64,000 bases of DNA from a bacterium (lineage in GTDB: Bacteria; Spirochaetota; Leptospiria; Leptospirales; Leptonemataceae). Positions 24,404 through 32,754 of the stretch are shown here, piece by piece. A model generated the notes under the pieces. It had not been told where the DNA came from, did no database searches, and was given only the letters and a program-made list of their open reading frames with translations. Within the stretch, counting starts at the first letter, position 1, and each line of letters begins with the position of its first letter. The position numbers and the translations under genes are program-made. Location: the NCBI GenBank assembly GCA_024742665.1, contig JANSYA010000016.1, forward strand, positions 1 through 64,000, given 5' to 3'.

Positions 24404-25984
24404 ATGGAAACCCACATCTTCGGAAAATACCGCGATTATAAGATGGACGCGGACCGCGAAGCCGGTCGGGAGCTGGCTCACTATGTCTACCACCAGTTGA
24501 GTCAGTGGCTGGAGCAGGGCCGTCCGGAACCGGAGTTTCTCGCGGCCTTCGACAGCTTCTTTAATAATCTGCAGGAGCACCAGTTCAGCTCCCATGATTT
24601 GATTGACCTGGGTTTGATTCACACCGCCGAAGCGATCTCAAGCTATCACGCCGAAGAGGAGTCCGACCAGGTGACTCGCTTTTATTTGAGCGAAGCCCGC
24701 CTGCCCTTTTTCGCGACGATTGACGAGAACGCCTATCGTATGCTGAAAAATTTCGATTTTTCGGAGATCGATTTTCAAATCTTTGAAGTGATCGGCGACG
24801 GCGTCGAAAGCGATTTTCCTCATGACGCCGCGCAAAACTTCCTGATGGACAACGAGTGGGTCGATATCTGGGTCGTGCTGCGCTATCTGGATTCCCTGCC
24901 CGACGCCGACCCGGACCTGGAACTTATCGAACGCATGATGACTTCCCGGGAAACCCTGCACGAAAAATTGATCTTACTGGCCTATCTGTGTATGATCGAT
25001 CCGCGACTGATCAGCGAATCGATCGAAGAGCCGGGCGGTCGCGTTCGTTTTAATTTTCCGCCGGACCTGGGCGTCGGCCTGCGCACGACGATCTTCGCGA
25101 TGATTCGCGACTGCATCAAGGACGGCGAACTCGATACGGCCTGGGAGGCGCGTCTTGATATCGGCAGCGGCGCGCCCTTTCGCAACGAAACCATCTTTTC
25201 CCTGCTGGTCTTCTTTGAAACCATTCATGCGAGTCTGCTGCCCGGCTGGATTCGCCTGCTGGAAGTCGGCGTGAGTGAAACCTGGACGACGCGTTCGCTC
25301 GAAGACGATCAGGAAATTGTCTATCAGCCGATCACTGAATTTACGGCGAGCATTCTGGGGCTCTTGAGCGACGACGATTTGCGTTTCTTAATGGAAACTT
25401 CGCTGCTGTTACCGGAATTCTTTCGCCGGCTGGCCGACTATAATCCGGAAGCCTTCCAGAGCCTGCTGATGGCCCTCACTCGCGAAGACGAAATCTTTTT
25501 ACACGAACTGGAGCTCGCGCTGCCAGGCCTCTATCCGCATCCCCAGGCCCATGAATTCACCGACGACGAATTCGCCTCGATTGAAAATCTGGAAAGCCTG
25601 GAAAACCCGGAAGGCTTCGAGAATATCGAGAATCTAAATCCAAAAGGCGAGGACCACAAAGACCCGGCCCCGAAAAATCCAGAAAGCCCGGAAATTTCAG
25701 ACGGGTCGAAAACCCCGACCGGCCCTTCCGGCCCGTCCACAGTCGATGCGGTCTCCGAACCGACCGCACCTCTTCCGCCGCGCAGCGATCAGTCCGGAAA
25801 ATCGAAGCAGCCGGCCGGCAGAAGCGAACGCAGTTATACGCCGGGGGAATTGCGGGCGGCGCGTCTGCGGACCTGCGCTGAAATTCTGGGCTACGAAATC
25901 GATCTGAGCGGCGCCGCCGGTCCGCGCCTGGTCAAGATCGACGAAGGCTTTGGTCGCGGCGCTGGACAGGATGGCGACGCTTGA
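24404..25984 (+). CDS. hypothetical protein with helical core and acidic repetitive tail
   Basis: 526 residues from ATG 24404, one base after the sulfatase stop and preceded by GGAGG, so it is cotranscribed. Residues 1-380 are acidic, mostly helical and rich in Phe, Leu, Asp and Glu, without motifs. Residues about 385-470 are a low-complexity stretch of imperfect repeats built on E-N-L-E-S, E-N-P-E-G, E-N-I-E and K-N-P-E-S-P-E. A short Arg-rich domain (GELRAARLRTCAEILGYEIDL) ends the protein. There is no signal peptide, so it is cytoplasmic. It may regulate or scaffold the neighbouring membrane enzyme, but nothing in the sequence proves it. Confidence 0.65.
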   Translation: METHIFGKYRDYKMDADREAGRELAHYVYHQLSQWLEQGRPEPEFLAAFDSFFNNLQEHQFSSHDLIDLGLIHTAEAISSYHAEEESDQVTRFYLSEARLPFFATIDENAYRMLKNFDFSEIDFQIFEVIGDGVESDFPHDAAQNFLMDNEWVDIWVVLRYLDSLPDADPDLELIERMMTSRETLHEKLILLAYLCMIDPRLISESIEEPGGRVRFNFPPDLGVGLRTTIFAMIRDCIKDGELDTAWEARLDIGSGAPFRNETIFSLLVFFETIHASLLPGWIRLLEVGVSETWTTRSLEDDQEIVYQPITEFTASILGLLSDDDLRFLMETSLLLPEFFRRLADYNPEAFQSLLMALTREDEIFLHELELALPGLYPHPQAHEFTDDEFASIENLESLENPEGFENIENLNPKGEDHKDPAPKNPESPEISDGSKTPTGPSGPSTVDAVSEPTAPLPPRSDQSGKSKQPAGRSERSYTPGELRAARLRTCAEILGYEIDLSGAAGPRLVKIDEGFGRGAGQDGDA

Positions 25985-26418
25985 AGCCCGCTCTGTTTCA
26001 GATTACGCTGAAAATCTTTTTGTGTTCCGAAGATCGCTTTTTGATCTTAAAGGACGCCGCCGCTCAGGTCGGCGATCTGCCCGGCGGCCGTTTCGGTCCC
26101 GGCGAGATTTACCGTCCCTGGCTTGAGTCCGCCCGGCGCGAACTCTCCGAAGAACTCGGAGCGACCGTCGCCGATGCGGCGCGGATCGAAGCGGAACCCC
26201 GTTTTTATTTCCCGCACTTCGTGACCGAAAGCGGCTATGAAGCCCTGGGGATCGCGTATCGCGCGGAAATAACGCCGGAGCTTCGCCAGGCGGTGCGGCT
26301 TTCCCCGGAGCACGATTGGTTCGACTGGGTGTCGATCGCTGATTACAATCCGGCGACGCTCTTTGTGGATCATCTGCACGACGCTGTTGCGCGCTTTCAG
26401 AGCGTGCATCGCGCGTAG
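25981..26418 (+). CDS. Nudix hydrolase with expanded Nudix box
   Basis: 145 residues from a TTG at 25981 that overlaps the previous TGA by 4 nt. The N-terminus FQITLKIFLCSEDRFLILKDA and GDLPGGRFGPGE match the Nudix entry strands. The box ends in ARRELSEELGATV (REuxEExGu, metal site intact), but between the GPGE glutamate and that Arg there are 10 residues instead of 7, so the box carries a 3-residue insertion. It would hydrolyse a nucleoside-diphosphate-linked compound in the cytoplasm; the substrate is unknown. It ends the operon with the sulfatase and the hypothetical protein, facing ilvN convergently. Confidence 0.75.
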   Translation: MKPALFQITLKIFLCSEDRFLILKDAAAQVGDLPGGRFGPGEIYRPWLESARRELSEELGATVADAARIEAEPRFYFPHFVTESGYEALGIAYRAEITPELRQAVRLSPEHDWFDWVSIADYNPATLFVDHLHDAVARFQSVHRA

Positions 26419-26472
26419 CGCCGAGGCGGAATTTCCGAAAGCGTGCGAAGCGGTCTCTTGAGCAAATGGCTG

Positions 26473-26958
26473 CTAGTGGTCGTCGGCTTTGAAACCCAGG
26501 GCGATTTGTCCCGTGCGGGCCATTTCCTGAATGCCGTGTTTTTCGAGCAGGCCGATCGCCCCGGTGATCCGGCGGTTGTTGCCGTTGACTTCGATCAGCA
26601 TGGAATCTTCCGTCAGCTCCACGACTTTGCCTTCGTAGGCGTCGACGATGGCGATGATTTCCGCCCGGCGTTCGACCGGCGCTGCCACGCGCACCAGCAT
26701 GAGTTCGCGAGTGACCGATCCGTGATACGGCAGCGTCCGCACTTCGAGCACGTCCGCCAGTTTCAGCAGCTGCCCCTGAAAGCGACGCAGATCGTCGTCA
26801 TCGCCTTTCATTACGATCGTCATGCTGGACACCAGGGGATCCTGCGTGGTGCCCACGGCGATGCTGTCGATGTTGAAAGCCCGTCGGGTAAAGAGTCCCG
26901 AGACACTGCTCATCACGCCCGGCTCGTTTTTTACGTAGATCGATAGGATGTGTTTCAC
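26473..26958 (-). CDS. ilvN: acetolactate synthase small (regulatory) subunit
   Basis: 161 residues from a GTG at 26958; 155-165 is the usual length. An ACT domain opens with HILSIYVKNEPGVMSSVSGLFTRRAFNIDSIAVG and TQDPLVSSMTIVMKGDD, which form the valine-binding interface. The C-terminal domain has RELMLVRVAAPVERRAEIIAIVDAY and the GQIALGF end. It confers feedback inhibition on the catalytic subunit for branched-chain amino acid synthesis. No ilvB, ilvC or leu gene lies in the window, so this is a stand-alone copy. The divergent SppA-like gene starts about 100 nt away; the gap would hold both promoters. Confidence 0.93.
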   Translation of the reverse strand: MKHILSIYVKNEPGVMSSVSGLFTRRAFNIDSIAVGTTQDPLVSSMTIVMKGDDDDLRRFQGQLLKLADVLEVRTLPYHGSVTRELMLVRVAAPVERRAEIIAIVDAYEGKVVELTEDSMLIEVNGNNRRITGAIGLLEKHGIQEMARTGQIALGFKADDH

Positions 26959-27056
26959 GGTCTGTGCTTGTCCCCGGAGGCCGGCGCACAGTCAAGCCAG
27001 AATACGCGACCGTTCCTGCTTGCCCCGCAGAGGCCCTGGCAAAACATCAGAATCCG

Positions 27057-29147
27057 ATGTTCTTATTACGACTGCTCTTTTTCATTCCGATCCGTCTGCC
27101 GGTCTATATATACTGCCGGCTGCGCAATCTGGCGCGAGGCGGCGATCTGCTCTTCCACCTCGTGCCGGATCGTTTTACAATGTTGCGGCCGAGCGGCGTG
27201 CTGGCCTATCTGGCGCCGCGCCAGGATATGCACTTCGCGGAGTATCTGGCGCTGCTGCGGGTCTTCGCCGAAAGCGATACGCTCAGCACCCTGGTCTACA
27301 CCGTCCCGGATGTCGAAGCGTCCTGGGCCGAAGTCGAGCAGCTCGGCCGCGCTCTGGCCAGGATCGACGCTGCCGGCAAAGGTCTGATCGCCTACTGCGA
27401 AGGCGGGAATCTCAAGTCGCTCTATTTGATGAGCTTCGCCCGCCGGCGCTACGCGGCGCTGCATGCGAATTTCGTCTTGAACTATCCTGCGACAGAAGGC
27501 TACTTTCTGAAGAACACGATCGCACGCTTCGGCGTGACGGTCGAAACGCACCACGCCGGCAAATTCAAAGCCGAAGGCTTCGAGATGTTTACCCGCACGG
27601 GCTATTCTCCGGCGGCGCGCAAAAATTTGAAAGAGCTGCTCGGAGATTTTCGCGCTCGCATCGACGCGCGATTTTTGGAGTCGGACGGCGAGCGCAAGAC
27701 CGATGGATCCGGCGATTCCGCCGGCGAACGTTCCGGCAAACAGGGCAGAGCCGCAGGCAATGCCCCGGCCGGTCCGGGAGCCCGGCTGAAACAGCTCGCC
27801 CACAGGCAGATTCTCGCGGAGAGCCGTGAACTTCTCAAGATCGGTTTTTTCGACCAGGCCGTGCGTGCCGCCGTATTCGAAGACTGGATTCGCAGCCACC
27901 TGGTCGCCGGCAAACCCGCCGATCCCGAGACCGACGCGGCGCCTGCGTCTGAATCCGCGGCTGCGGCGACGAATGCGAAAGACGAAGTGATTCACGAAAT
28001 CAGCGACGAGGTCCTCCACGGCTTCGCGCCGCTTCCGCTCAAAGAGAATACGGACGGCGCAGAACAGGCGCAGCGCGACGGCGGCAAAGAAAAATCTGAA
28101 GCTGCCGGAGAAACCGCGGAGTCGATAGCGGATGTGCGGCGGATGCTGAAACAGGAAGCGCAGGCCCGTCGCAGAACGACCGGCGAGCGCGCGCTGTACA
28201 AACGCTACCGGCGCAAACAATTTCCCCTGCTGCGCCTGCGCAGCCTGCCGGCTCTCGCCACCGTTACAATGGACGGACCGATCAGCATGGGCCGGATTGA
28301 TGAACCGCCGAAAGGCTACGGCATCGCGGCCCTGCCCTATCGTGAGCTGATCAAAGGTCTGGAAGAAGGACGCGAAGAAGCCGTCTTTTTGTATATTAAC
28401 AGTCCCGGCGGCGGCGCCGACGCCTCGGAGCTGCTCTTCGATAGCATCTATCGCCTGTCCCGGGTCAAACCGGTCTTCGCCGTGGTCGGCTCTGTCGCCG
28501 CTTCCGGCGGATACTATCTGGCCTGCGCGGCCAATCGCATCTACGCTTCGCCCTTCAGCATTCTGGGATCGATCGGCGTCATTCGCATTCGCCCGAATGT
28601 GGCGGGACTGTACAAAAAGCTCGGAATCAAACGCGAATCTTTGTTTAAGGATCCGACGCGCGACCTGTTCTCCGAAGCCGGCCCCTTGAGTCCCGCATCG
28701 AAAAAATTGATGAGCCAGAGTATGCAGTCGATCTACGATCTATTTTTGCAACGCGTCGCTCAGGGGCGCAGTCGTTCCGTTCAGTCGGTCAGTCGCTACG
28801 CCGAAGGCCGCGTCTTCTCCGGCGAACGTTTTGCAGCCGCGCAGATGATCGACGGACCGCTGACGCTGCTCGAAGCCGTCGAAGAATATCGCCAGGGCGC
28901 GGGCTACGGCGACAGGCAGCAGTTCCAGATGAATTTTTATCCCGAGGTTCGCGCCGATTTGCGCAGCCTGGTAGGATTCAGCGGCGGCGCGAGCGCGGCT
29001 CTGGCGTCGGGACTGGCGGCTCTGACGGGGCGTTCCTCCGGGAAAGAAAGCCGGCTGCTGCGGGATCTGGAGCAGGTGCTGCCTGAATCGACTCAGGCCC
29101 GCCTGCTGAACTACGCCCCCTGGCAGGCGCTGCTGCGGGATCTTTAG
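27057..29147 (+). CDS. sppA: SppA-like signal peptide peptidase (S49, two-domain)
   Basis: 696 residues from ATG 27057 (MFLLRLLFFIPIRLP), preceded by a short anchor. The layout follows the long SppA form: the first S49-like half has LIAYCEGGNLKSLYLMSFA and the catalytic-Lys region HHAGKFKAEGFEMFTRTG (Lys near residue 171). A charged low-complexity linker of about 180 residues follows. The second half carries the Ser, VVGSVAASGGYYLACAANRI, with Ser483. In this family the Lys and Ser come from different halves of the chain. It would cleave signal peptides left in the membrane, with the active site outside. The linker (about 200-375) is longer and more acidic than usual. Confidence 0.85.
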   Translation: MFLLRLLFFIPIRLPVYIYCRLRNLARGGDLLFHLVPDRFTMLRPSGVLAYLAPRQDMHFAEYLALLRVFAESDTLSTLVYTVPDVEASWAEVEQLGRALARIDAAGKGLIAYCEGGNLKSLYLMSFARRRYAALHANFVLNYPATEGYFLKNTIARFGVTVETHHAGKFKAEGFEMFTRTGYSPAARKNLKELLGDFRARIDARFLESDGERKTDGSGDSAGERSGKQGRAAGNAPAGPGARLKQLAHRQILAESRELLKIGFFDQAVRAAVFEDWIRSHLVAGKPADPETDAAPASESAAAATNAKDEVIHEISDEVLHGFAPLPLKENTDGAEQAQRDGGKEKSEAAGETAESIADVRRMLKQEAQARRRTTGERALYKRYRRKQFPLLRLRSLPALATVTMDGPISMGRIDEPPKGYGIAALPYRELIKGLEEGREEAVFLYINSPGGGADASELLFDSIYRLSRVKPVFAVVGSVAASGGYYLACAANRIYASPFSILGSIGVIRIRPNVAGLYKKLGIKRESLFKDPTRDLFSEAGPLSPASKKLMSQSMQSIYDLFLQRVAQGRSRSVQSVSRYAEGRVFSGERFAAAQMIDGPLTLLEAVEEYRQGAGYGDRQQFQMNFYPEVRADLRSLVGFSGGASAALASGLAALTGRSSGKESRLLRDLEQVLPESTQARLLNYAPWQALLRDL

Positions 29148-29253
29148 CCTGTCCGCAGAGCCTTAAAGACTGAAAGGACGGATCAAGTCCAAGAGCCTGT
29201 AAAAGCTAAAGCGGCCGTCGCCCGGGCTGAATTTCACGGCCCGCCCATCCGAT

Positions 29254-29266
29254 AGTATCTGATACT
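29254..29266. promoter_or_regulatory. short palindrome upstream of histidine-kinase-like gene
   Basis: AGTATC T GATACT is a perfect 13-nt palindrome 20 nt before the ATG. GTATC occurs again at 29282-29286, directly before the start codon. The spacing suits an operator or a translation-regulating hairpin. No regulator is identified. Confidence 0.35.
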
Positions 29267-29286
29267 GGAATAGAATTCCTGGTATC

Positions 29287-31065
29287 ATGCTTGAGTCCTG
29301 TTTCGCAGTTCCCGGCGGTCCGTCGCCCGCACTCTCTACGGTAGCGCAGGTGCTGGCCTGCCCGCCTTTGCGAGACGCCCTGATTCGAGGCGCTCTGGTC
29401 GGAATCCTCGGGCTGGCCGGCCTGTTTAATCTGATCCTGCTGATTGCGAATCCCCGTAACATTTCCCACCTGATTTTTAGCGCGATTGGCTTAGTGGCCG
29501 CCTTCGCGCTGCTGCTGCCGTATCTGGCGGACGATCGCGACCGCGGTTTCGCGGAATTTCAAATCTTTCGGGTCCTGCTTCCGATCCTGTTGTTCTGGTT
29601 CGTCTACGTCCTCTTTCCCGCGCTGCGCCGGAAGCGCAAAATAATAAACACAAGCACAAGCACGAGCGGCGAAAACGATCTCGGAGGCGCGCTGCAAAGA
29701 CTGTACGCCCTGGCGGTCGCCGGCGGCCAGTGGGTCTCGACGCCGGCAGCGATCGGTATCGCGCTGGCGACGCTCGCGCTTGCGGGCGGTCGCGACGCGA
29801 ACCAATGGCCGCCCTGGATTGCGCCGTACGCCGCCGCCTGCGCTCTGTTTACGATCGCCTGCACCGCGGTCATCCTGCTGACGGCGAGCGTGCAGCGCCA
29901 GCAGGGAGCGCTTGTGGCTTCGACCGGCTTTGCGATATTCGCCGCCGGCGCCCTGGCGGATTTTTTTGCGGATTCTTTTGGGGACTCATTTGCGAAAGCC
30001 TTCGGATCGTCGACGACGCTCGCCACCGGTCTCTCCGCCGCATCTCCTGTGCTTGAGCCACAGATCGCCGGAGTGCTCGGCTTCGTGCTTTCGATGGTGA
30101 TTCTGATGGGACCGAACCGCTATCAAATGCATCGCCAGCTGCGGGCTTCGCGGAACGTGCTGCGCGAAGCGAACCGTAAGCTGCGCCATCTCGACACCGT
30201 CAAGAATCGATATATAACCGGCAGCGCCCGGGAGATGCAGGCGCCGCTCCAGGGCATGCTGGAACAGTGCCTGCGATTAATCGAGGATCCCGCCTATCGC
30301 CTGGGACGTTCGCAGCTGGCCGCTCTTTCCGGCGTGATGGACATGGCCCGACGCATGATCCAGCGCAACGAGCGCGCCGCGGTGCTCTTTCAGGAGACGG
30401 AGATCCGGGCGCGGGAATTCGACGCGCTGAATTTTTTTGAGATGCTGATCGTCGTACTGGAAGAGCAGCTGAAGCCGCTGAGCTTTCGCCTGGTAAACAC
30501 GATCCCCGACGCGGACGCCGTGCGAATCTTCGCCGACCCGACTCTGATCGAAGCGGCCTTTATTGAATTAGCGGAGAACGCTCGCAGCCACGGCGTCGCC
30601 CGGCGGATCGAAATTCGCATCGCCCCGGGCCGGCGGGATCCCCGGCGCGTGCGACTCGCCTTTTACGAATCTCCGCGCAGGGCTTCGCCGGAACGGCTGC
30701 AGGAATTGAGCGAGGAGTTCCAGCAAGCAGGCGATTCCGAGCGGCAACCCGGTATTGGATTGGGTTTGAGCCTGGTTCGTCGCATCGCCGAAAATCACGG
30801 TTCGAGCCTGGCGATTGAGCGCCCGGCCGGAGAAGACGGAGTTGAATTTTCGTTTAGCGCCCCCCGGGCCGGCGCCACAGGTATGCGTCCTCCGGAAGTG
30901 GAATGGGGACTCAAGCACCTGCGATTCTTAATACGGCATGACCGCCGGGACCAGGCCGCCGATGAAGCGCGCCAGCTCGCCCGGCGTTTCCCTGAAAGTC
31001 GGAGCGAAGCGCTTCAACTGCTCGAAGATGCTGACGAAGACCGCGGCCCGGAGCTGGAACGATAA
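29287..31065 (+). CDS. multi-TM histidine-kinase-like protein lacking the phosphoacceptor His
   Basis: 592 residues. About six TM helices lie within 30-290, with a short Ser/Thr-rich loop between. A dimerisation helix follows (RKLRHLDTVKNRYITGSAREMQAPLQ, 300-322), then an ATPase domain: the N-box FIELAENARSHG has Asn431 and the G-box PGIGLGLSLVRRIAENHGS starts near 489. In the DHp helix the His of S-H-E-L-R-T-P-L is replaced: the sequence reads A-R-E-M-Q-A-P-L, with Arg315 at the His position. No other His is nearby. It may be a pseudokinase, a phosphatase or ATP-dependent regulator. No response regulator is adjacent. The 3' end overlaps the convergent desaturase gene by 52 nt. Confidence 0.75.
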   Translation: MLESCFAVPGGPSPALSTVAQVLACPPLRDALIRGALVGILGLAGLFNLILLIANPRNISHLIFSAIGLVAAFALLLPYLADDRDRGFAEFQIFRVLLPILLFWFVYVLFPALRRKRKIINTSTSTSGENDLGGALQRLYALAVAGGQWVSTPAAIGIALATLALAGGRDANQWPPWIAPYAAACALFTIACTAVILLTASVQRQQGALVASTGFAIFAAGALADFFADSFGDSFAKAFGSSTTLATGLSAASPVLEPQIAGVLGFVLSMVILMGPNRYQMHRQLRASRNVLREANRKLRHLDTVKNRYITGSAREMQAPLQGMLEQCLRLIEDPAYRLGRSQLAALSGVMDMARRMIQRNERAAVLFQETEIRAREFDALNFFEMLIVVLEEQLKPLSFRLVNTIPDADAVRIFADPTLIEAAFIELAENARSHGVARRIEIRIAPGRRDPRRVRLAFYESPRRASPERLQELSEEFQQAGDSERQPGIGLGLSLVRRIAENHGSSLAIERPAGEDGVEFSFSAPRAGATGMRPPEVEWGLKHLRFLIRHDRRDQAADEARQLARRFPESRSEALQLLEDADEDRGPELER

Positions 31066-31967
31066 AAGGGATACACCGCCTGGCCGGCGAAACCCCGGGG
31101 AAATTCCGAGCCGACGCCGGGAAAACCGAGTTTGATGTCGCGACCGTCAGAAGGCACGCAGGCCGTTCCAAATAGATAGTCCCAGACGCTCAGACTCAGG
31201 CCGTAGTTTACGCCGTAGCGATGGCCGCCTGGAATATCGTGGGCGTGGTGCCAGATGTGCATTTGCGGATTGTTAAGCACGTACTTCAGGGGGCCGATTC
31301 CCAGTTTGAAATTCGAGTGATTCCAGTGCCCGATCAGCAAACTGGTAACATATACCAAAAAGAAGTTAACGGGGCCGAAGCCGAGCAGCGCCAGGGGCAC
31401 GTATTCCAGCGTGCGATAGACCACGTTTTCCATCCAGTGATAGCGCAGGTGGGCCGCAAATCCCATCTGTTCCACCGAATGGTGGACCTTGTGAAATTCC
31501 CAGAGCGAGGGCACCCTGTGCAACAGGCGATGCACGCACCACTGTACAAAATCCCGCGCGATAAAGAGGGTCAGAATCTGAACCCAGGCCGGCCAGTGGG
31601 CGACGGACAGGGCATGCAGATCGGCCGAACGCTCTACACCGATGCCGCGGAGAAACGCGAGCTCGGCCAGGGCCGATACGCCGGCGAATCCCAGCAGCGG
31701 AAAGACGAAAAGATTGAACAGCATGTACCACGCGTCCAGGGCGAAGTCTTTGCGGAAGATCCCCTGCTCGCGCCGCCAGGGCTTGAAGATTTCGAGTCCC
31801 CAGAAAAAGAGCGACGCAAATAAAAGCCAGTAGAAATAGTTCGTCCAGGACGGCCGCAGCAGGGCGTTCAACACTTCGCCGGCCTTCGCCTGGCTTATAG
31901 TCCAGACAATCCGCCAGGCTTCGAATAAAAACTCAAGCGGGCCGGCCGCAGTTTCGAGTACGCCCAT
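31014..31967 (-). CDS. sterol desaturase / fatty acid hydroxylase family protein
   Basis: 317 residues. Several TM helices (about 40-60, 75-100, 125-145, 185-215) surround the di-iron His clusters HRLLH near 150, HKVHH near 162 and HIWHH near 238, with the intermediate YHW...HWNH residues. This is the membrane di-iron family that hydroxylates or desaturates lipids. The C-terminus ends in a Ser/Pro/Arg-rich tail that overlaps the convergent histidine-kinase-like gene. The protein is the last gene of the minus-strand set MlaC-like, MMPL, lipoprotein, this gene (61-nt gap), so a lipid substrate handled by those exporters is plausible. Confidence 0.88.
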   Translation of the reverse strand: MGVLETAAGPLEFLFEAWRIVWTISQAKAGEVLNALLRPSWTNYFYWLLFASLFFWGLEIFKPWRREQGIFRKDFALDAWYMLFNLFVFPLLGFAGVSALAELAFLRGIGVERSADLHALSVAHWPAWVQILTLFIARDFVQWCVHRLLHRVPSLWEFHKVHHSVEQMGFAAHLRYHWMENVVYRTLEYVPLALLGFGPVNFFLVYVTSLLIGHWNHSNFKLGIGPLKYVLNNPQMHIWHHAHDIPGGHRYGVNYGLSLSVWDYLFGTACVPSDGRDIKLGFPGVGSEFPRGFAGQAVYPFYRSSSGPRSSSASSSS

Positions 31968-32028
31968 ATTTGATTCGACGAAGCGCCCGGGGCGCGGTTA
32001 CGGATTTTCGCCGGCGGTTTTATTCGAC

Positions 32029-32754
32029 TTATTCGACCAGCGCGTCGATTTCAATCTTTTCGATGATGTCGTCTTCGTTTAGATCCGGGTCCGGCATCGA
32101 GTCGAAGAGTTTGCGCGCGAGTAAAAAAGCGCCGGCGACATAGGGACGCGTTGATTCACCGTAGCGATTGGCATAACCCCGAATGGTTTGTTCTAAGTCC
32201 GGATCCTGCGCCGCGTATGTGTTCGCGCCGAGCGCCCGCCAGACCAGCAGGCCCGTTTCGCAGTCGATCAGCCGCGCTTCGACCTGCAAATCGACGGCGT
32301 CGGCCGCGGCGTTTAGATCCAGTCGTTCGAAGCGACTGAGCAGCACGCCGTGGGGACGCTTGCCGTCAAAGTCCGCGCGACAGAGTCGATCGATCGCCGC
32401 GCCGGGCTGCGCTCGCCCGCCGTAGCTGGCGGTCGCGCCGGGCAAGGCCGCCTGGCCGTCTTTTGCGCGCACATCGGCCAGTTCGCCTTTCGACAGCACT
32501 GCAGCGCCCAGCAAAATATATTCGTGATGGTGACTGATGAATTCCCGCGCGACTCCCTGAAACATGCTCAGCACGGCCGGATCGACGGAAGCAGCGCCGT
32601 CGCTGACGATCGCCGCCTGTACCAGGCGCTTCACCCGCTGACCTTCGTCCAACTGATACGAGCGCACCGTATAGCTTTCGCTCACCGTACAGGCCGAAAC
32701 GAACAGCGGGATGCCGATCAGAAGCGGCAGAATGGATTCCATACGCAATTTCAT
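32029..32754 (-). CDS. lipoprotein downstream of the MMPL exporter
   Basis: 241 residues. The signal peptide MKLRMESILPLLIGIPLFVSAC ends in a lipobox. The mature part contains HHHEYILLGAAVLSKGELADVRAKDGQ, VEARLIDCETGLLVWRA and a Tyr/Arg-rich region. From memory it resembles a lipoprotein family with members in Leptospira and Myxococcus (MXAN_6521/LA_1396-like). The LIDCETGLLVWRA block resembles the 'd...tG.ivW' stretch of curli-assembly CsgG-like and TolB-type accessory lipoproteins. It overlaps the MMPL gene by 4 nt (ATGA), so it is made together with the exporter and may be its envelope partner. Confidence 0.65.
   Translation of the reverse strand: MKLRMESILPLLIGIPLFVSACTVSESYTVRSYQLDEGQRVKRLVQAAIVSDGAASVDPAVLSMFQGVAREFISHHHEYILLGAAVLSKGELADVRAKDGQAALPGATASYGGRAQPGAAIDRLCRADFDGKRPHGVLLSRFERLDLNAAADAVDLQVEARLIDCETGLLVWRALGANTYAAQDPDLEQTIRGYANRYGESTRPYVAGAFLLARKLFDSMPDPDLNEDDIIEKIEIDALVE

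Noticed and set aside
24404..25984. E-N-P/E-N-L repeats of the hypothetical protein as a tandem DNA repeat
   Set aside because: The repetition is loose at protein level and not clearly conserved at DNA level.
27066..28220. 384-codon open frame antisense to the SppA-like gene
   Set aside because: Shadow of the SppA-like coding strand; no motif and no RBS.
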